Shown here: one piece after another, positions 11,173 to 19,550 of the stretch | Position numbering within the stretch: position 1 is the first letter of the stretch | Layout: every line of letters begins with the position of its first letter | Position numbers and translations under genes: made by a program | NCBI GenBank assembly: GCA_021325025.1 | Contig: JAJPHZ010000039.1 | Location: 221,344-285,343, forward strand | Origin: Pseudomonadota bacterium | Lineage (GTDB): Bacteria > Desulfobacterota > Binatia > Binatales > Binataceae | Length of the DNA: 64,000 bases | Direction of reading: 5' to 3' | Notes under the pieces: model-generated | The model's database searches: none | The model's input: only the letters and a program-made list of their open reading frames with translations | Told to the model about the DNA's origin: nothing

Positions 11173-11763
11173 TTACCGCTGTCCTGAAAGCGCCTGGCGC
11201 AGTTTGATCATCGCGGTGCGGATGCGTGTTTTAACGGTGCCCAGGGGGATGCCCAGCCGCTGTGCGATCTGAGATTGCGACAGGTCGGAGAAATACGCCA
11301 ACTCCAGCGCGGCGCGTTCGCCAGCGTCCAGCGCGGCCAGCGCGGTGCGCACGATTTGCGCCTGCTGCGCCGCGTCGAGTGCGGCGGCCGGGTCGCCGGC
11401 GCTAGCGGCCGCCGCGGGAGGCGCGGCGCCCGCCGGCGGCTGACGCGCCTGCCGGGCTCGGAGCCGATCGATCGCACGGCTGCGCGCCAGCGTGACCAGC
11501 CATGCCGCCACCGAGCCGCGCGCGGGGTCGTAGGATTTCGCCTCGGACCACGCCTGCCACAGCACGTCGGCGACAGTTTCCTCGGCGTCGGCTTCCTGCG
11601 CACAAAACCGCAGCACCAGCGCCGTCAGCATCCGCGCGTAGCGCAGTGTCAGCGCGTGCAGCGCCTGGGCGTCGCCCGCCGCCATCGCGGCCACCAGCTG
11701 GCGATCCGAAGGCTGTGCTTTTGAGGCGTCGGCCACGTGCTCCTTACCCGGATACGCATGCAA
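11173..11763 (-). CDS. ECF-type RNA polymerase sigma factor (SigK-like)
   Basis: A 196-residue sigma-70 family protein with region 2 (ALTLRYARMLTALVLRF...SVAAWLVTLARSRAIDRLR), an Ala/Pro-rich spacer and region 4 with the helix-turn-helix LSQSQIAQRLGIPLGTVKTRIR. It is the first gene of a two-gene operon with its anti-sigma factor. The start is uncertain: ATG 11763 has no good Shine-Dalgarno, while an in-frame GTG nine codons in follows AAGGAG closely. A 15-base palindrome lies about 20 bases upstream. ECF factors of this sort usually activate their own operon. Confidence 0.9.
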   Translation of the reverse strand: MHAYPGKEHVADASKAQPSDRQLVAAMAAGDAQALHALTLRYARMLTALVLRFCAQEADAEETVADVLWQAWSEAKSYDPARGSVAAWLVTLARSRAIDRLRARQARQPPAGAAPPAAAASAGDPAAALDAAQQAQIVRTALAALDAGERAALELAYFSDLSQSQIAQRLGIPLGTVKTRIRTAMIKLRQALSGQR

Positions 11764-11781
11764 TCACGTTGGCTAAAGACC

Positions 11782-11796
11782 TTTACAAAATGTAAA
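11782..11796. promoter_or_regulatory. Palindrome upstream of the ECF sigma gene
   Basis: TTTACA-AAA-TGTAAA is a perfect 6-3-6 inverted repeat, AT-rich in a GC-rich setting, 19 bases before the proposed sigma-factor start. It could be an operator or part of the promoter of the sigma/anti-sigma operon. No T-run follows it, so a terminator for the leftward transporter gene is less likely. Confidence 0.4.
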
Positions 11797-11873
11797 CTGA
11801 AAAGGCCCGCGGCCCGGCAAACGTATCCAGGTGTGCAAAGTTAGCCCAAAGCCGGGGCAAGACGAAGAGCGGC

Positions 11874-12695
11874 TCAATGCGGCGTCCACAGCGGCGCGGC
11901 GCCGAACAGCCCCTGGGCAACGCCGATTTGGTAAGCGAGGAACAGCCCGAAACAAAAGCTGAGCAGACCCGAGCCCACGACCAGTCCGCGATGCAGCCGG
12001 CCGACGCGGCTTGCCGCCAGCACCATCGGGGCGCCGATCGCGGTGGTGATCACCGCCATCCCGGCAATGGTTCCCAGGCAAAAGACCGCCAGATAGGCGG
12101 CGCCCCAGGCCGGCTGCGGAATCGCGCTCAGCACGGTCAGCGCAATCGCGGCGCTGCCCGCCAGGCCGTGAACCAGCCCGACGCCGAACGACATCAGCGC
12201 CGAGCGCGGCGCGGGCGCGGCCGTGGAGTCGCGGCTGAACAGATGGCCGTGGTGCGATGCGGTGGCGCCGTCATGGGCATGGATGTGGCGATGCGCGGTG
12301 CCATTGTGGCTGTGGAGGTGAGAATGCACCTGCGGGGTTTCAGGCGTATCGGTGCACCGGCGTTTGAGTCCAAGCCGCGCGGCGACCCGGCGCAAAACTG
12401 CGGCCGCGGCCGGCAGACCCAGCGCGATCAGCGCCACGCCGACGCCGAATTCCATCGTCAGCCCGAGCCTTGCCGGGATGCGGATTTTGAGCACAATGAT
12501 CGCGCCCCCTACAATCAGTACGGTCAGCGAATGACCAACTCCCCACAGCACTCCGGTGCGGGTGGCGGCGCCCAGCCGCCGTTCGCGGCTGAGGATCGCA
12601 GTGACCGCGATCACGTGGTCGGGATCGGTGGCGTGGCGCATGCCCAGGAGAAAGCCCAGTGCGGCGAAACCCGCAGGTGCCAAACCCTTGAGCAT
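11874..12695 (-). CDS. Nickel/cobalt transporter, NiCoT/UreH-like
   Basis: A 273-residue integral membrane protein. Helix 2 carries the NiCoT signature as RHATDPDHV (His-x4-Asp-His), and GHSLTVL follows in the next helix. A central loop is very His-rich (HSHLHSHN, HRHIHAHDG, SHHGH) and should bind Ni2+ or Co2+. The remaining helices (MSFGVGLVHGLAGSAA and later) complete a six-to-eight-helix permease. ATG 12695 begins just before the first helix; an in-frame GTG at 12704 is an alternative, and neither has a strong ribosome site. The open frame continuing upstream to about 13946 is antisense to the VOC gene and is not coding. No nickel enzyme is encoded nearby. Confidence 0.85.
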   Translation of the reverse strand: MLKGLAPAGFAALGFLLGMRHATDPDHVIAVTAILSRERRLGAATRTGVLWGVGHSLTVLIVGGAIIVLKIRIPARLGLTMEFGVGVALIALGLPAAAAVLRRVAARLGLKRRCTDTPETPQVHSHLHSHNGTAHRHIHAHDGATASHHGHLFSRDSTAAPAPRSALMSFGVGLVHGLAGSAAIALTVLSAIPQPAWGAAYLAVFCLGTIAGMAVITTAIGAPMVLAASRVGRLHRGLVVGSGLLSFCFGLFLAYQIGVAQGLFGAAPLWTPH

Positions 12696-12851
12696 AAAAA
12701 GCACGTCATTCACCGCTCCATTAACCGCTTTGCAGCCATCGGCTGCAAGCCCAACGATCGAGCTTCGCCCAAGCGGCCCTCGCCAGCCGCCGGCGAGGTG
12801 TGCTCTAAAACAAGTGGCGCACGGTGTCAAATTCCAGGCGAGGTAAGCACG

Positions 12852-13895
12852 ATGGCTCAGGCGCTGGCTTCCGGCTTTACCCGGGTTTCCTACGTGGTAC
12901 GCGACCTCCAGGCGAGCGCGCGGTGGTTTGAACACGCGCTGGGCGTCGAGTTCTTCGCTGCGAGAAGCGCTCAGCTCGGCGGGCCGAATGGTCCGCCGCT
13001 GCCCACCGGTAACCCGGGCGGCGCCGAAGTTGGAGTCAGGATGGCGCTGGCGCGCGCGGGCGGGCGCGGCGAGTTGGAAATCGAACTGATTCAACCCGAC
13101 CGCGGCGACAGCATCTTTTCCCGATTCGTGGAGCGCACCGGCGGCGGGTTGCATCATGTCGGCTTTGTGGTTGAGGATTTCGACGCGGCCGCGCAGCAGC
13201 TTGAGGGCGAAGAAGTGACCGCGTGCGCTACGGTCAGCGGCGGCAGCAAAGTCGCCTATTTCGATTGCAATGCGGCGGGCGCGTCGATTATCGAAATCGC
13301 GCAGTACGATACCGACACCCGCCTGGCTTTGCAGCGCCTGAAATCGCCGCCCGCTGCCCACCCCGCTCCGGCTCCCGGCGCCAACAGGCCGCGGCTGGTG
13401 CAAATCTCCTACGTGGTGCGCGATCTGGACGCCGCCGCCAACTGGTTCCGGCGCGTCGTTGGCGTGGAGTACTTCGGCATTACCAGGGCGACAGCCGGCC
13501 GCGATTATGAGGTACTGGTCAGGGACCAGCCGCTCGCTGTGACGTTTTCGCTCAGGACCGCGATGGGCCGGCTGGGGCCGCGGGGCGAGCAGGAGATTGA
13601 AATCATTCAGCCGGTGGATGGGCCGAGCCCCTATCGCGAGTTTTTGCAGGAGCACGGCGAAGGGCTCAATCACGTCTCCTTCCTGGTTTCGGATTTCGAG
13701 CCTGCTGCCGAGCGGATGCGCGCCAGCGGCGCCCGACCCCTCATTGAGTTCCGCGGCCACGGCATCCGCGCCTGCTATTTCGATTGCCGCGCCGCGGGCG
13801 CCTCGATCGTCGAAATCGGATATTTCGATGAACGGGCGACCGCCGCGCTGGAGCGGGTCAAGACGCCGCGCGGCAGGAGGCCCATAGATAGATGA
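12852..13895 (+). CDS. Tandem VOC (glyoxalase/extradiol-dioxygenase fold) protein
   Basis: A 347-residue protein made of two similar VOC units. The first opens RVSYVVRDLQASARWFEHALGV and the second, near residue 185, opens QISYVVRDLDAAANWF. Each has an inner strand of the type HHVGFVVEDFD or NHVSFLVSDFE and ends in SIIEI or SIVEI. The layout indicates an internal duplication. The first-strand metal His of many VOC enzymes is Ser in both halves (SYVV), so metal binding is uncertain. ATG 12852 has GAGG about ten bases upstream. Substrate unknown; isomerase, dioxygenase or binding protein are all possible. Confidence 0.8.
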   Translation: MAQALASGFTRVSYVVRDLQASARWFEHALGVEFFAARSAQLGGPNGPPLPTGNPGGAEVGVRMALARAGGRGELEIELIQPDRGDSIFSRFVERTGGGLHHVGFVVEDFDAAAQQLEGEEVTACATVSGGSKVAYFDCNAAGASIIEIAQYDTDTRLALQRLKSPPAAHPAPAPGANRPRLVQISYVVRDLDAAANWFRRVVGVEYFGITRATAGRDYEVLVRDQPLAVTFSLRTAMGRLGPRGEQEIEIIQPVDGPSPYREFLQEHGEGLNHVSFLVSDFEPAAERMRASGARPLIEFRGHGIRACYFDCRAAGASIVEIGYFDERATAALERVKTPRGRRPIDR

Positions 13896-14094
13896 AGTCG
13901 CGTGGAGTAGGGAAGCGCGCGATGAGCCAAACCAGGCAAGCATCAACTTAGTGGCGCGTGCCCAACCGATGTGTTAATTAAGCACAATTGAGGCAAAGTC
14001 GTGAATCGGCATCCTGATTATGCGGCTCATGGCCCATGTGGCTTAGCGCAACGATTATTGTGTGCCACCGGTTGCGTGAGGAGGGGTAGTGTCG

Positions 14095-15768
14095 ATGAAG
14101 AGAATCCCGCCCGTCAATCCATTTGATGCCAGCCGCTACATCGGTACGGTGTTTGAAATCGGGCCCAACGCCGCTCATGTGGCGCTTACGGAATCGAGCG
14201 TCGATTCGGTGGAAGTGGGCGCATTTGTGGTGGCCGATTGTGGGCAGTGGCTGATGTTTGGGCGCCTGAACAATGTTCAGTTGCCCGAACAGGACGGCGG
14301 GGGCGATGGCCCCCGCGCCGCGGCACATCCCACGGCTGTCATCGAGCTGTTGACCACGATCGGTTTGGACGGCGACGGTGCATTGCGCGGTATTGAGCGG
14401 TTTCCCCATCTGGGCAGCCGGGTCTACCTGGCGCCGCCCAAACTGCTGAGCTGGCTGTTCGAATGCAACCAGGTGCGCGAAACCGGTGACGGCGACTACC
14501 AGCCGGTGTTGCTTAACCTGATGTCGCTGCGCGACGGCACGCAGGTGGGCCTTGCTCCCGAGCGTCTGTTTGGGCGCCATTGCGCGGTGGTCGGCGCCAC
14601 CGGGGTGGGCAAGAGTTGGACGCTGGCGCGCGTGATGGAAGAAGCGGCGCGCTATGCGGCCAAGATGATCCTGTTCGACAGCACCGGGGAGTTTTACACG
14701 CTGAACTCCGGCGTCCGTCACGTCCACATCGGAACCGACCCGACCGGGACGGAAACCTCCGACGAAGTGTCGATGCCGTACAACGCGCTGACCGAGTCGG
14801 ACCTTTTTGCGCTGTTCAAGCCTACCGGTCCGACCCAGGGACCCAAGCTGCGCGCGGCGATGAAGAGCCTGAAGCTGGCGCGGGTTCCCAACCTGGCCAC
14901 CGGGGGCGTGGTGCTGAAGGCCGGCAAACTGAAGTTTCCGTTTGAAAAGGCCTATGCGGCACGAGCCAAGGAGATCGAAGATCCGCGGGCGTTCTTTGAC
15001 ATTACTAAATTGGCGGCGCAAGTCGACGCCGAATGCATATTTCCGACCGGTGGCTTTTCATCCAATCCCGATCCTACCCGCTGGGGCGCGCCTAACGAGA
15101 TCGAGCGCAGCAACTGCGTCAGCTTGATCACGCGCATCGAGGACATGGTGCATGCGCCCGAGCTGGCCTGCGTCTTTCAACCCGGTGAGATGCGGACGAT
15201 TTTCGACGAAATCGGCTCCTTTCTGGCCGACGATGCGATTCGCATCCTGCGCATTTCGCTCAAGCATCTGCCCTTTTCCCATGACGCGCGCGAAGTCGTG
15301 GCCAATGCCATCGGGCGCCATCTGATGGAACTGGCGCGCAAGAGCAAGCTGGGCGGGCGGCCGCTGGTGGTGGTGCTGGATGAGGCGCATCACTTTCTCA
15401 ACGAGAATCTGGCCCAGCAAGATATCGGCATCCCGCTCGACGCCTTCGAACTGATTGCCAAAGAGGGAAGAAAGCATTGGCTCAACTTCTGTATCGCCAC
15501 CCAGCGTCCGCGTGACATTCCCGAGGGCATCTTAAGCCAGATCGGTACTTTTATCGTGCATCGGTTGAACAACGAGCGCGATCGACTGGCGGTGGAGAAC
15601 GCCTCGAGTGCGGCCGACCGCACCGTGCTGGCCTTCATCCCCGGCCTGGGCGAGGGCCAGGCGGTGGTAATCGGCGCCGACCTGCCGCTGCCGCTGGCGA
15701 TTCAAATCAACAAGCCGACCCAGGAGCCCGACTCGCGCGGTCCCAATTACCAAAAGCTGTGGCGATAG
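14095..15768 (+). CDS. HerA/DUF87-type P-loop ATPase
   Basis: About 557 residues. An N-terminal HAS-barrel-like beta domain (IGTVFEIGPNAAHVAL) precedes a FtsK/HerA ATPase core with Walker A GATGVGKS near residue 167, Walker B LVVVLDEAHHF, and a conserved C-terminal segment TQRPRDIPEGILSQ...HRLNNERDR carrying likely Arg-finger residues. HerA proteins are hexameric DNA translocases. No NurA nuclease gene is adjacent, so an end-resection role is not supported here; solitary DUF87 ATPases occur in many bacteria with unknown function. ATG 14095 is preferred over GTG 14089 because GAGGAGGGG ends eight bases before the ATG. Confidence 0.85.
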   Translation: MKRIPPVNPFDASRYIGTVFEIGPNAAHVALTESSVDSVEVGAFVVADCGQWLMFGRLNNVQLPEQDGGGDGPRAAAHPTAVIELLTTIGLDGDGALRGIERFPHLGSRVYLAPPKLLSWLFECNQVRETGDGDYQPVLLNLMSLRDGTQVGLAPERLFGRHCAVVGATGVGKSWTLARVMEEAARYAAKMILFDSTGEFYTLNSGVRHVHIGTDPTGTETSDEVSMPYNALTESDLFALFKPTGPTQGPKLRAAMKSLKLARVPNLATGGVVLKAGKLKFPFEKAYAARAKEIEDPRAFFDITKLAAQVDAECIFPTGGFSSNPDPTRWGAPNEIERSNCVSLITRIEDMVHAPELACVFQPGEMRTIFDEIGSFLADDAIRILRISLKHLPFSHDAREVVANAIGRHLMELARKSKLGGRPLVVVLDEAHHFLNENLAQQDIGIPLDAFELIAKEGRKHWLNFCIATQRPRDIPEGILSQIGTFIVHRLNNERDRLAVENASSAADRTVLAFIPGLGEGQAVVIGADLPLPLAIQINKPTQEPDSRGPNYQKLWR

Positions 15769-15797
15769 CGGAGGGCGGCGCACTTTCGCCGCGCGCC

Positions 15798-17132
15798 CTA
15801 CTGCATGATGCGATCGAGGCCACCGGGGAAGGCCCAGACCGCCGCGTCCGACAGCCCGTGCGGCACGTCCTTGTCGATACTAACAGCCTGCGCCAGTGAG
15901 AACGTAGCGTGGGCGTTCTGCATATCCAGAACCCGCTCGACGTTTACGGATCGGAACAACGTTACTTCGCCGCTGGGCAGTTTAACAGCTCGACCGTAAA
16001 CCCGATCCTGCTTCCAGAACTTGGAGCTGGCGTCGTAAGCGTCATAGCCCAGGTTCACGAAAGTTTCTTTATCGGTGTAAAACACCTTGTGGCGATAACA
16101 GTATGACGGACCGGCCGCGGGCAATGGGGTAACATCCATAATATATACGTCACGCAACTCCCACGGTCCGACCTCGGGCTTCGGCCAGGACGGCACCGTG
16201 CCCTTGATCACATAGGCGTCGGGACTGATGGAAGGGGAGGGATAGCTGGAGTTTACCAGCCAGAATAACTTCTTCTCGCCCAACAATTGGGCGCTGAAGT
16301 TGGAGAGTTGAAAGAACATTCCGGCTCCGCTGTCATCCTCCACCCAATCAGTGCCCAGGCTGGGGGAGCAGCGTGCCGCGCTGGAAAGCCGCAGCGAGCG
16401 GCGCAGCGACGGTAGAAAGACATAGGCCTCCTGCACGGCGGCTGGATCGGCCCGCTGCATCGTTACTTCGCTCAGATACTTGCTCTGCTCGGGGGCAAGC
16501 ACGAAATAGCGCGAGGACTGGTAAAAGCCCGCTGCGTACGCCATATCGATCGGATAAGGCGGATCGCTGTTGTGCATCAACCGGTATTGGGTAACCTCGC
16601 TGGTATTGGGGGAGACATTCAGGAACCGGTCGATTTGAAATACCGAATCCAGGTAGTAGTCGACGAACGGACCAAAGCTCAACCACGCATCGTACATCAC
16701 TTTGGTTCCCGCCAAATCTCCCGACGGATTGGGAAAGGGCAGACCCGCGACGTACCCGTCTATCACGTAGCCCCCGGTGCTGACTTTTCTTAGTTTGGCC
16801 TGAGCATGATATTTCTCGGTATCGTCCCGATACTGCTTGGGCGTTATAAAATGATGAGTTGGCCCGACCACGATCGTATATTCGGGACCGGACCCCATCT
16901 TCCAAAAATAGCCGCCGTTGAAGAGCGCCTGGGTGCCTACGTCCAAAAACTTCTTGTATTGGCGCCAGTTCTGCAGCGTAATCCTGGTGCCGGGCGCAAC
17001 GGTTTCCGGCGAGCCGGCATCGGCCAGGGCCTGGTACAACTGCGGGCTGAACTGAATCTCGGCGGCCGCTGCGGTACCGCTTAGGTAAAGCAACGCCGTG
17101 AGCAAAAGGATCGACAGAGGGCGGCTTCTCAT
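15798..17132 (-). CDS. Exported DUF1329 protein, copy 1
   Basis: A 444-residue protein with a signal peptide (LSILLLTALLYLSGTAAAA) and one DUF1329 domain. DUF1329 has a LolA/LolB-like fold and is linked in several bacteria to envelope transport of hydrophobic molecules with RND exporters. It shares with the two other copies in this window the N-terminal block PGTRITLQNWRQYKKF, a GYVAGLPFPNP block and the central SLRRSLRLSSAARCSP. ATG 17132 follows GGGGAGGAG. Expected location is periplasm or outer-membrane inner face. The convergent upstream neighbour is the HerA-type ATPase. Confidence 0.85.
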   Translation of the reverse strand: MRSRPLSILLLTALLYLSGTAAAAEIQFSPQLYQALADAGSPETVAPGTRITLQNWRQYKKFLDVGTQALFNGGYFWKMGSGPEYTIVVGPTHHFITPKQYRDDTEKYHAQAKLRKVSTGGYVIDGYVAGLPFPNPSGDLAGTKVMYDAWLSFGPFVDYYLDSVFQIDRFLNVSPNTSEVTQYRLMHNSDPPYPIDMAYAAGFYQSSRYFVLAPEQSKYLSEVTMQRADPAAVQEAYVFLPSLRRSLRLSSAARCSPSLGTDWVEDDSGAGMFFQLSNFSAQLLGEKKLFWLVNSSYPSPSISPDAYVIKGTVPSWPKPEVGPWELRDVYIMDVTPLPAAGPSYCYRHKVFYTDKETFVNLGYDAYDASSKFWKQDRVYGRAVKLPSGEVTLFRSVNVERVLDMQNAHATFSLAQAVSIDKDVPHGLSDAAVWAFPGGLDRIMQ

Positions 17133-17468
17133 CGGTGGCTCCTCCCCGAACGCGGTTTCCAGGCACAGAATCCAAAACGCACGTGGACGAAATCCAACAA
17201 AGACGCACTCGCAACCGGCGGCGGTCGGCTAACCTCGTGGCGGTTTAGACGATGTCAGCCAAAGCTCGTCAGAATATTTTCGGACGCCGGTCCGCACGCC
17301 GGACAGCTTGCGCCATCAGCCATCCTGAATGCAATGTTTAGCTTTTTCTGATCGGGCATGCAATTGCATCGTATCGGCGAGCCGCAAAGCTTACGGCGGA
17401 TTTAAAGCGAGGTCGGCCAGCTCGCCCAACGTGGATTGGACGGCCTGCCGGCGTGGTTTGGGATGTCC
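17133..17468. other. 336-base gene-free gap
   Basis: This is the 5' flank of DUF1329 copy 1 and the 3' flank of the glycine-zipper gene, both leftward. I see no convincing promoter hexamers, RNA gene or T-run terminator. The stretch 17270-17370 is slightly AT-richer than its surroundings and may hold the DUF1329 promoter. Confidence 0.4.
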
Positions 17469-18140
17469 CTAATGCCAGGGGATCTTTACCGTTTCGGTGA
17501 CGCCGCTTTCGTTGTTGACCACCAGCAGTTGCAGCTCCCTGTAGGAGCCCTTGGGGAAGAAGACATAACCGCTGACGGTGAAGTCCTTGCGCACCTCGGC
17601 GTCATTGAGCGCCAGTCCCTGAATCTGGGCGTTGGCCTGGTTTTGCGCTTCGGCCTGTCCCATCGGAGCACTCCACAACGCCCCCTGAGCGACGCCGACT
17701 GCGCCGCCGACCGCCGCCCCCGGTCCGACGCCGCCTGCCGCCAGCCCGGCCAAAGCGCCGACGGCTGCGCCCAGCGCGCCTTCGGCGGCGCCGCCCACCG
17801 CACCGCTGGCGAGCGCGGCCTTCAGTTTCTGCGCGCCGCCTGCCTCGCGGGCCGCTTCAATGGGCGGCACCGGGGCGATGCGCTCGCCGTAAGCGTTGAG
17901 CGCGAAGACCTGGCTGGGATGGATGGTTCTGCCTTCGTCGGTGCCGTTGGCCACGGCGACATAGACGGGAATCAGGTTTCCAACCGGCGCCTGCGCCTCG
18001 GTGACCACCGAGAACTGACCTTCGATGGGCGTCGGGACCGCCCTGCGCTGAGTCTGCAGCGGCGCGGACGCAACCGCGCACGCCGACCAGGTCAAAGCGG
18101 CCGCCAGCAGCAGAGATACGTGCAAACCTCCAACACTCAT
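17469..18140 (-). CDS. Exported glycine-zipper protein, function unknown
   Basis: A 223-residue protein. Residues 1-26 are a signal sequence ending TWSACAVASA; the Cys could be lipidated, but Trp at -3 is not a normal lipobox residue. A beta-rich region follows (VVTEAQAPVGNLIPVYVAVANG). A glycine-zipper hairpin then spans about 113-150 (GAVGGAAEGALGAAVGALAG, then GGVGPGAAVGGAVG), a motif found in outer-membrane and pore-forming proteins. The C-terminal region is again beta-rich (SGYVFFPKGSYRELQLLVVN). It is probably an envelope protein. It sits alone between leftward genes and no known family is recognised. Confidence 0.65.
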   Translation of the reverse strand: MSVGGLHVSLLLAAALTWSACAVASAPLQTQRRAVPTPIEGQFSVVTEAQAPVGNLIPVYVAVANGTDEGRTIHPSQVFALNAYGERIAPVPPIEAAREAGGAQKLKAALASGAVGGAAEGALGAAVGALAGLAAGGVGPGAAVGGAVGVAQGALWSAPMGQAEAQNQANAQIQGLALNDAEVRKDFTVSGYVFFPKGSYRELQLLVVNNESGVTETVKIPWH

Positions 18141-18221
18141 GACCGAACGGCGCGGCGCAAGCCGAGCGGGAAGCCCGGCTCCGGTTCAGTATACCATGAG
18201 TGTGCTTTGAACAGCGGGAAC

Positions 18222-19550
18222 TCAGTAATAGTCCACCGGGTCGATACGGCGTTTGGCGCCGAAGTAGAAGAGCATATTTTCGGTCAGGCCCTGCCAGGTG
18301 AACGGTCCGGGCGGCATCAGCAGGCGCTTGAACATCGACTTGAGCGAGTAGAACTCGGTGGTGCAGCGCCACACCCCTTCTTCGACTTCCTGGGGCGAGA
18401 GGTTCTTGGGTACGAACATGCAGCGGAAGTTGTTGGTGTACATGTCCGCGTCGGGGATGATGACGCGCCCTTCGTCTTCGAGTTGGGTGCGCATCGGGGT
18501 GCCCTTGCGCGGCGTGACGGTGTTGAAGAACGCCTCGGGTGCCTTTACCTCATGCAGGAACTTCAGGGTGTCGTCGAAGATGCGCGGATGGTCGTTTTCC
18601 AGTCCGAACAGGAAGTTGAGCGAGTAGTAGATGCCGTATTTGCGCATCTTCTCGAGCAGTTTCTTGTACTGATTGGCGTGGTTCTGGATTTTGTTCATCG
18701 ACAGCAGGCTATCCTGGCTGATCGACTCGACCCCGATATTGACGTGGAAGATGCCAGCCTTGGCCGCCAATTCCAGCAACTCGTCGTCGTGGTTGGAGTT
18801 GATGGTCCACAGGCAGGAAAAGCGGATGTTGAGCGGCTCCAGGGCGCGGAACAATTCGCGCGCGAACTTGTGCTTGCCGGTGATTTGATCGTCGATGAAC
18901 TGGAAGCGGCGAATGCCGGTGATTTTGACCACCTGCTTGATTTCCTCGACGATATCGCCCACCGGGCGGGTACGGTAGGCGCCGTCATAGAAGACCGGAA
19001 TTTCGCAGAACGAGCACCGGTAGGGGCATCCGCGGCTGGCCTGGATCGGCACTGCCTTAAACAGATAGCGGTTGAGTTTGAGCAGTTCATGGCGCGGGCG
19101 CGGCAGGTTTTTCAGATCGTGCAGCTTGTCGGCCTTGTAGACCTGCTTGAGCTTGCCGTCCTGCCAGTCGCGCAGCAGCGGCTCCCAAACCAGGTCGGCT
19201 TCGCCCTGGATCACGGCGTCGCAATGCTTGAGCGCCTCCTCGGTCTGCAGCGTGGCGTGAAAGCCGCCGAAGACCACGGGGATGCCGCGTTTGCGGAATT
19301 CGTCGCCCAACTGGTAAGCGCGCAGTGAGGCGCCGATGGTGGTGGTCATGCCGACCAGATCCCATCCGGCGTCGAAATCGACGTCCTCCAGCCGTTCATC
19401 GCACAGCGTGACGTCGAAATCGTCGGGGGTGAGCCCGGCCACTAGCGGGATCATCAACCCCATGATCAGTCGCCATCGGGTCTTGTGCGGCGTGCCGTCA
19501 AGATGGACGGTCGTCGGTTGAATAAGAAGGATTCGCGGTTTTCGGTTCAT
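18222..19550 (-). CDS. B12-binding-domain radical SAM enzyme, substrate unknown
   Basis: A 442-residue protein with an N-terminal cobalamin-binding-like Rossmann domain (residues 1-140, RILLIQPTTVHLDG and FGGFHATLQTEE) and a radical SAM core with the 4Fe-4S motif GCPYRCSFC (Cys-x3-Cys-x2-Cys) near residue 190, followed by IGVESIS and NFLFGLENDHP. Relatives carry out difficult methylations or ring changes, including on hopanoids (HpnP, HpnR, HpnJ), but the sequence as I recall those families does not match well enough to assign. Its ATG shares an ATGA overlap with the stop of the CDP-alcohol phosphatidyltransferase upstream, so the two are probably translationally coupled and work together. 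Confidence 0.85.
   Translation of the reverse strand: MNRKPRILLIQPTTVHLDGTPHKTRWRLIMGLMIPLVAGLTPDDFDVTLCDERLEDVDFDAGWDLVGMTTTIGASLRAYQLGDEFRKRGIPVVFGGFHATLQTEEALKHCDAVIQGEADLVWEPLLRDWQDGKLKQVYKADKLHDLKNLPRPRHELLKLNRYLFKAVPIQASRGCPYRCSFCEIPVFYDGAYRTRPVGDIVEEIKQVVKITGIRRFQFIDDQITGKHKFARELFRALEPLNIRFSCLWTINSNHDDELLELAAKAGIFHVNIGVESISQDSLLSMNKIQNHANQYKKLLEKMRKYGIYYSLNFLFGLENDHPRIFDDTLKFLHEVKAPEAFFNTVTPRKGTPMRTQLEDEGRVIIPDADMYTNNFRCMFVPKNLSPQEVEEGVWRCTTEFYSLKSMFKRLLMPPGPFTWQGLTENMLFYFGAKRRIDPVDYY

Noticed and set aside
11874..13946. A 690-codon leftward open frame across the nickel transporter and VOC genes
   Set aside because: Only the part from 12695 down has transporter sequence; the rest is antisense to a clear VOC gene and lacks family features.
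17436..19328. A 630-codon rightward open frame
   Set aside because: It is antisense to the glycine-zipper and radical SAM genes, whose motifs are clear; an effect of high GC.
18222..19550. HpnP, HpnR or HpnJ (hopanoid radical SAM enzymes)
   Set aside because: Same broad class and near the hopanoid genes, but the sequence does not match what I know of those families and it is coupled to a phosphatidyltransferase instead.
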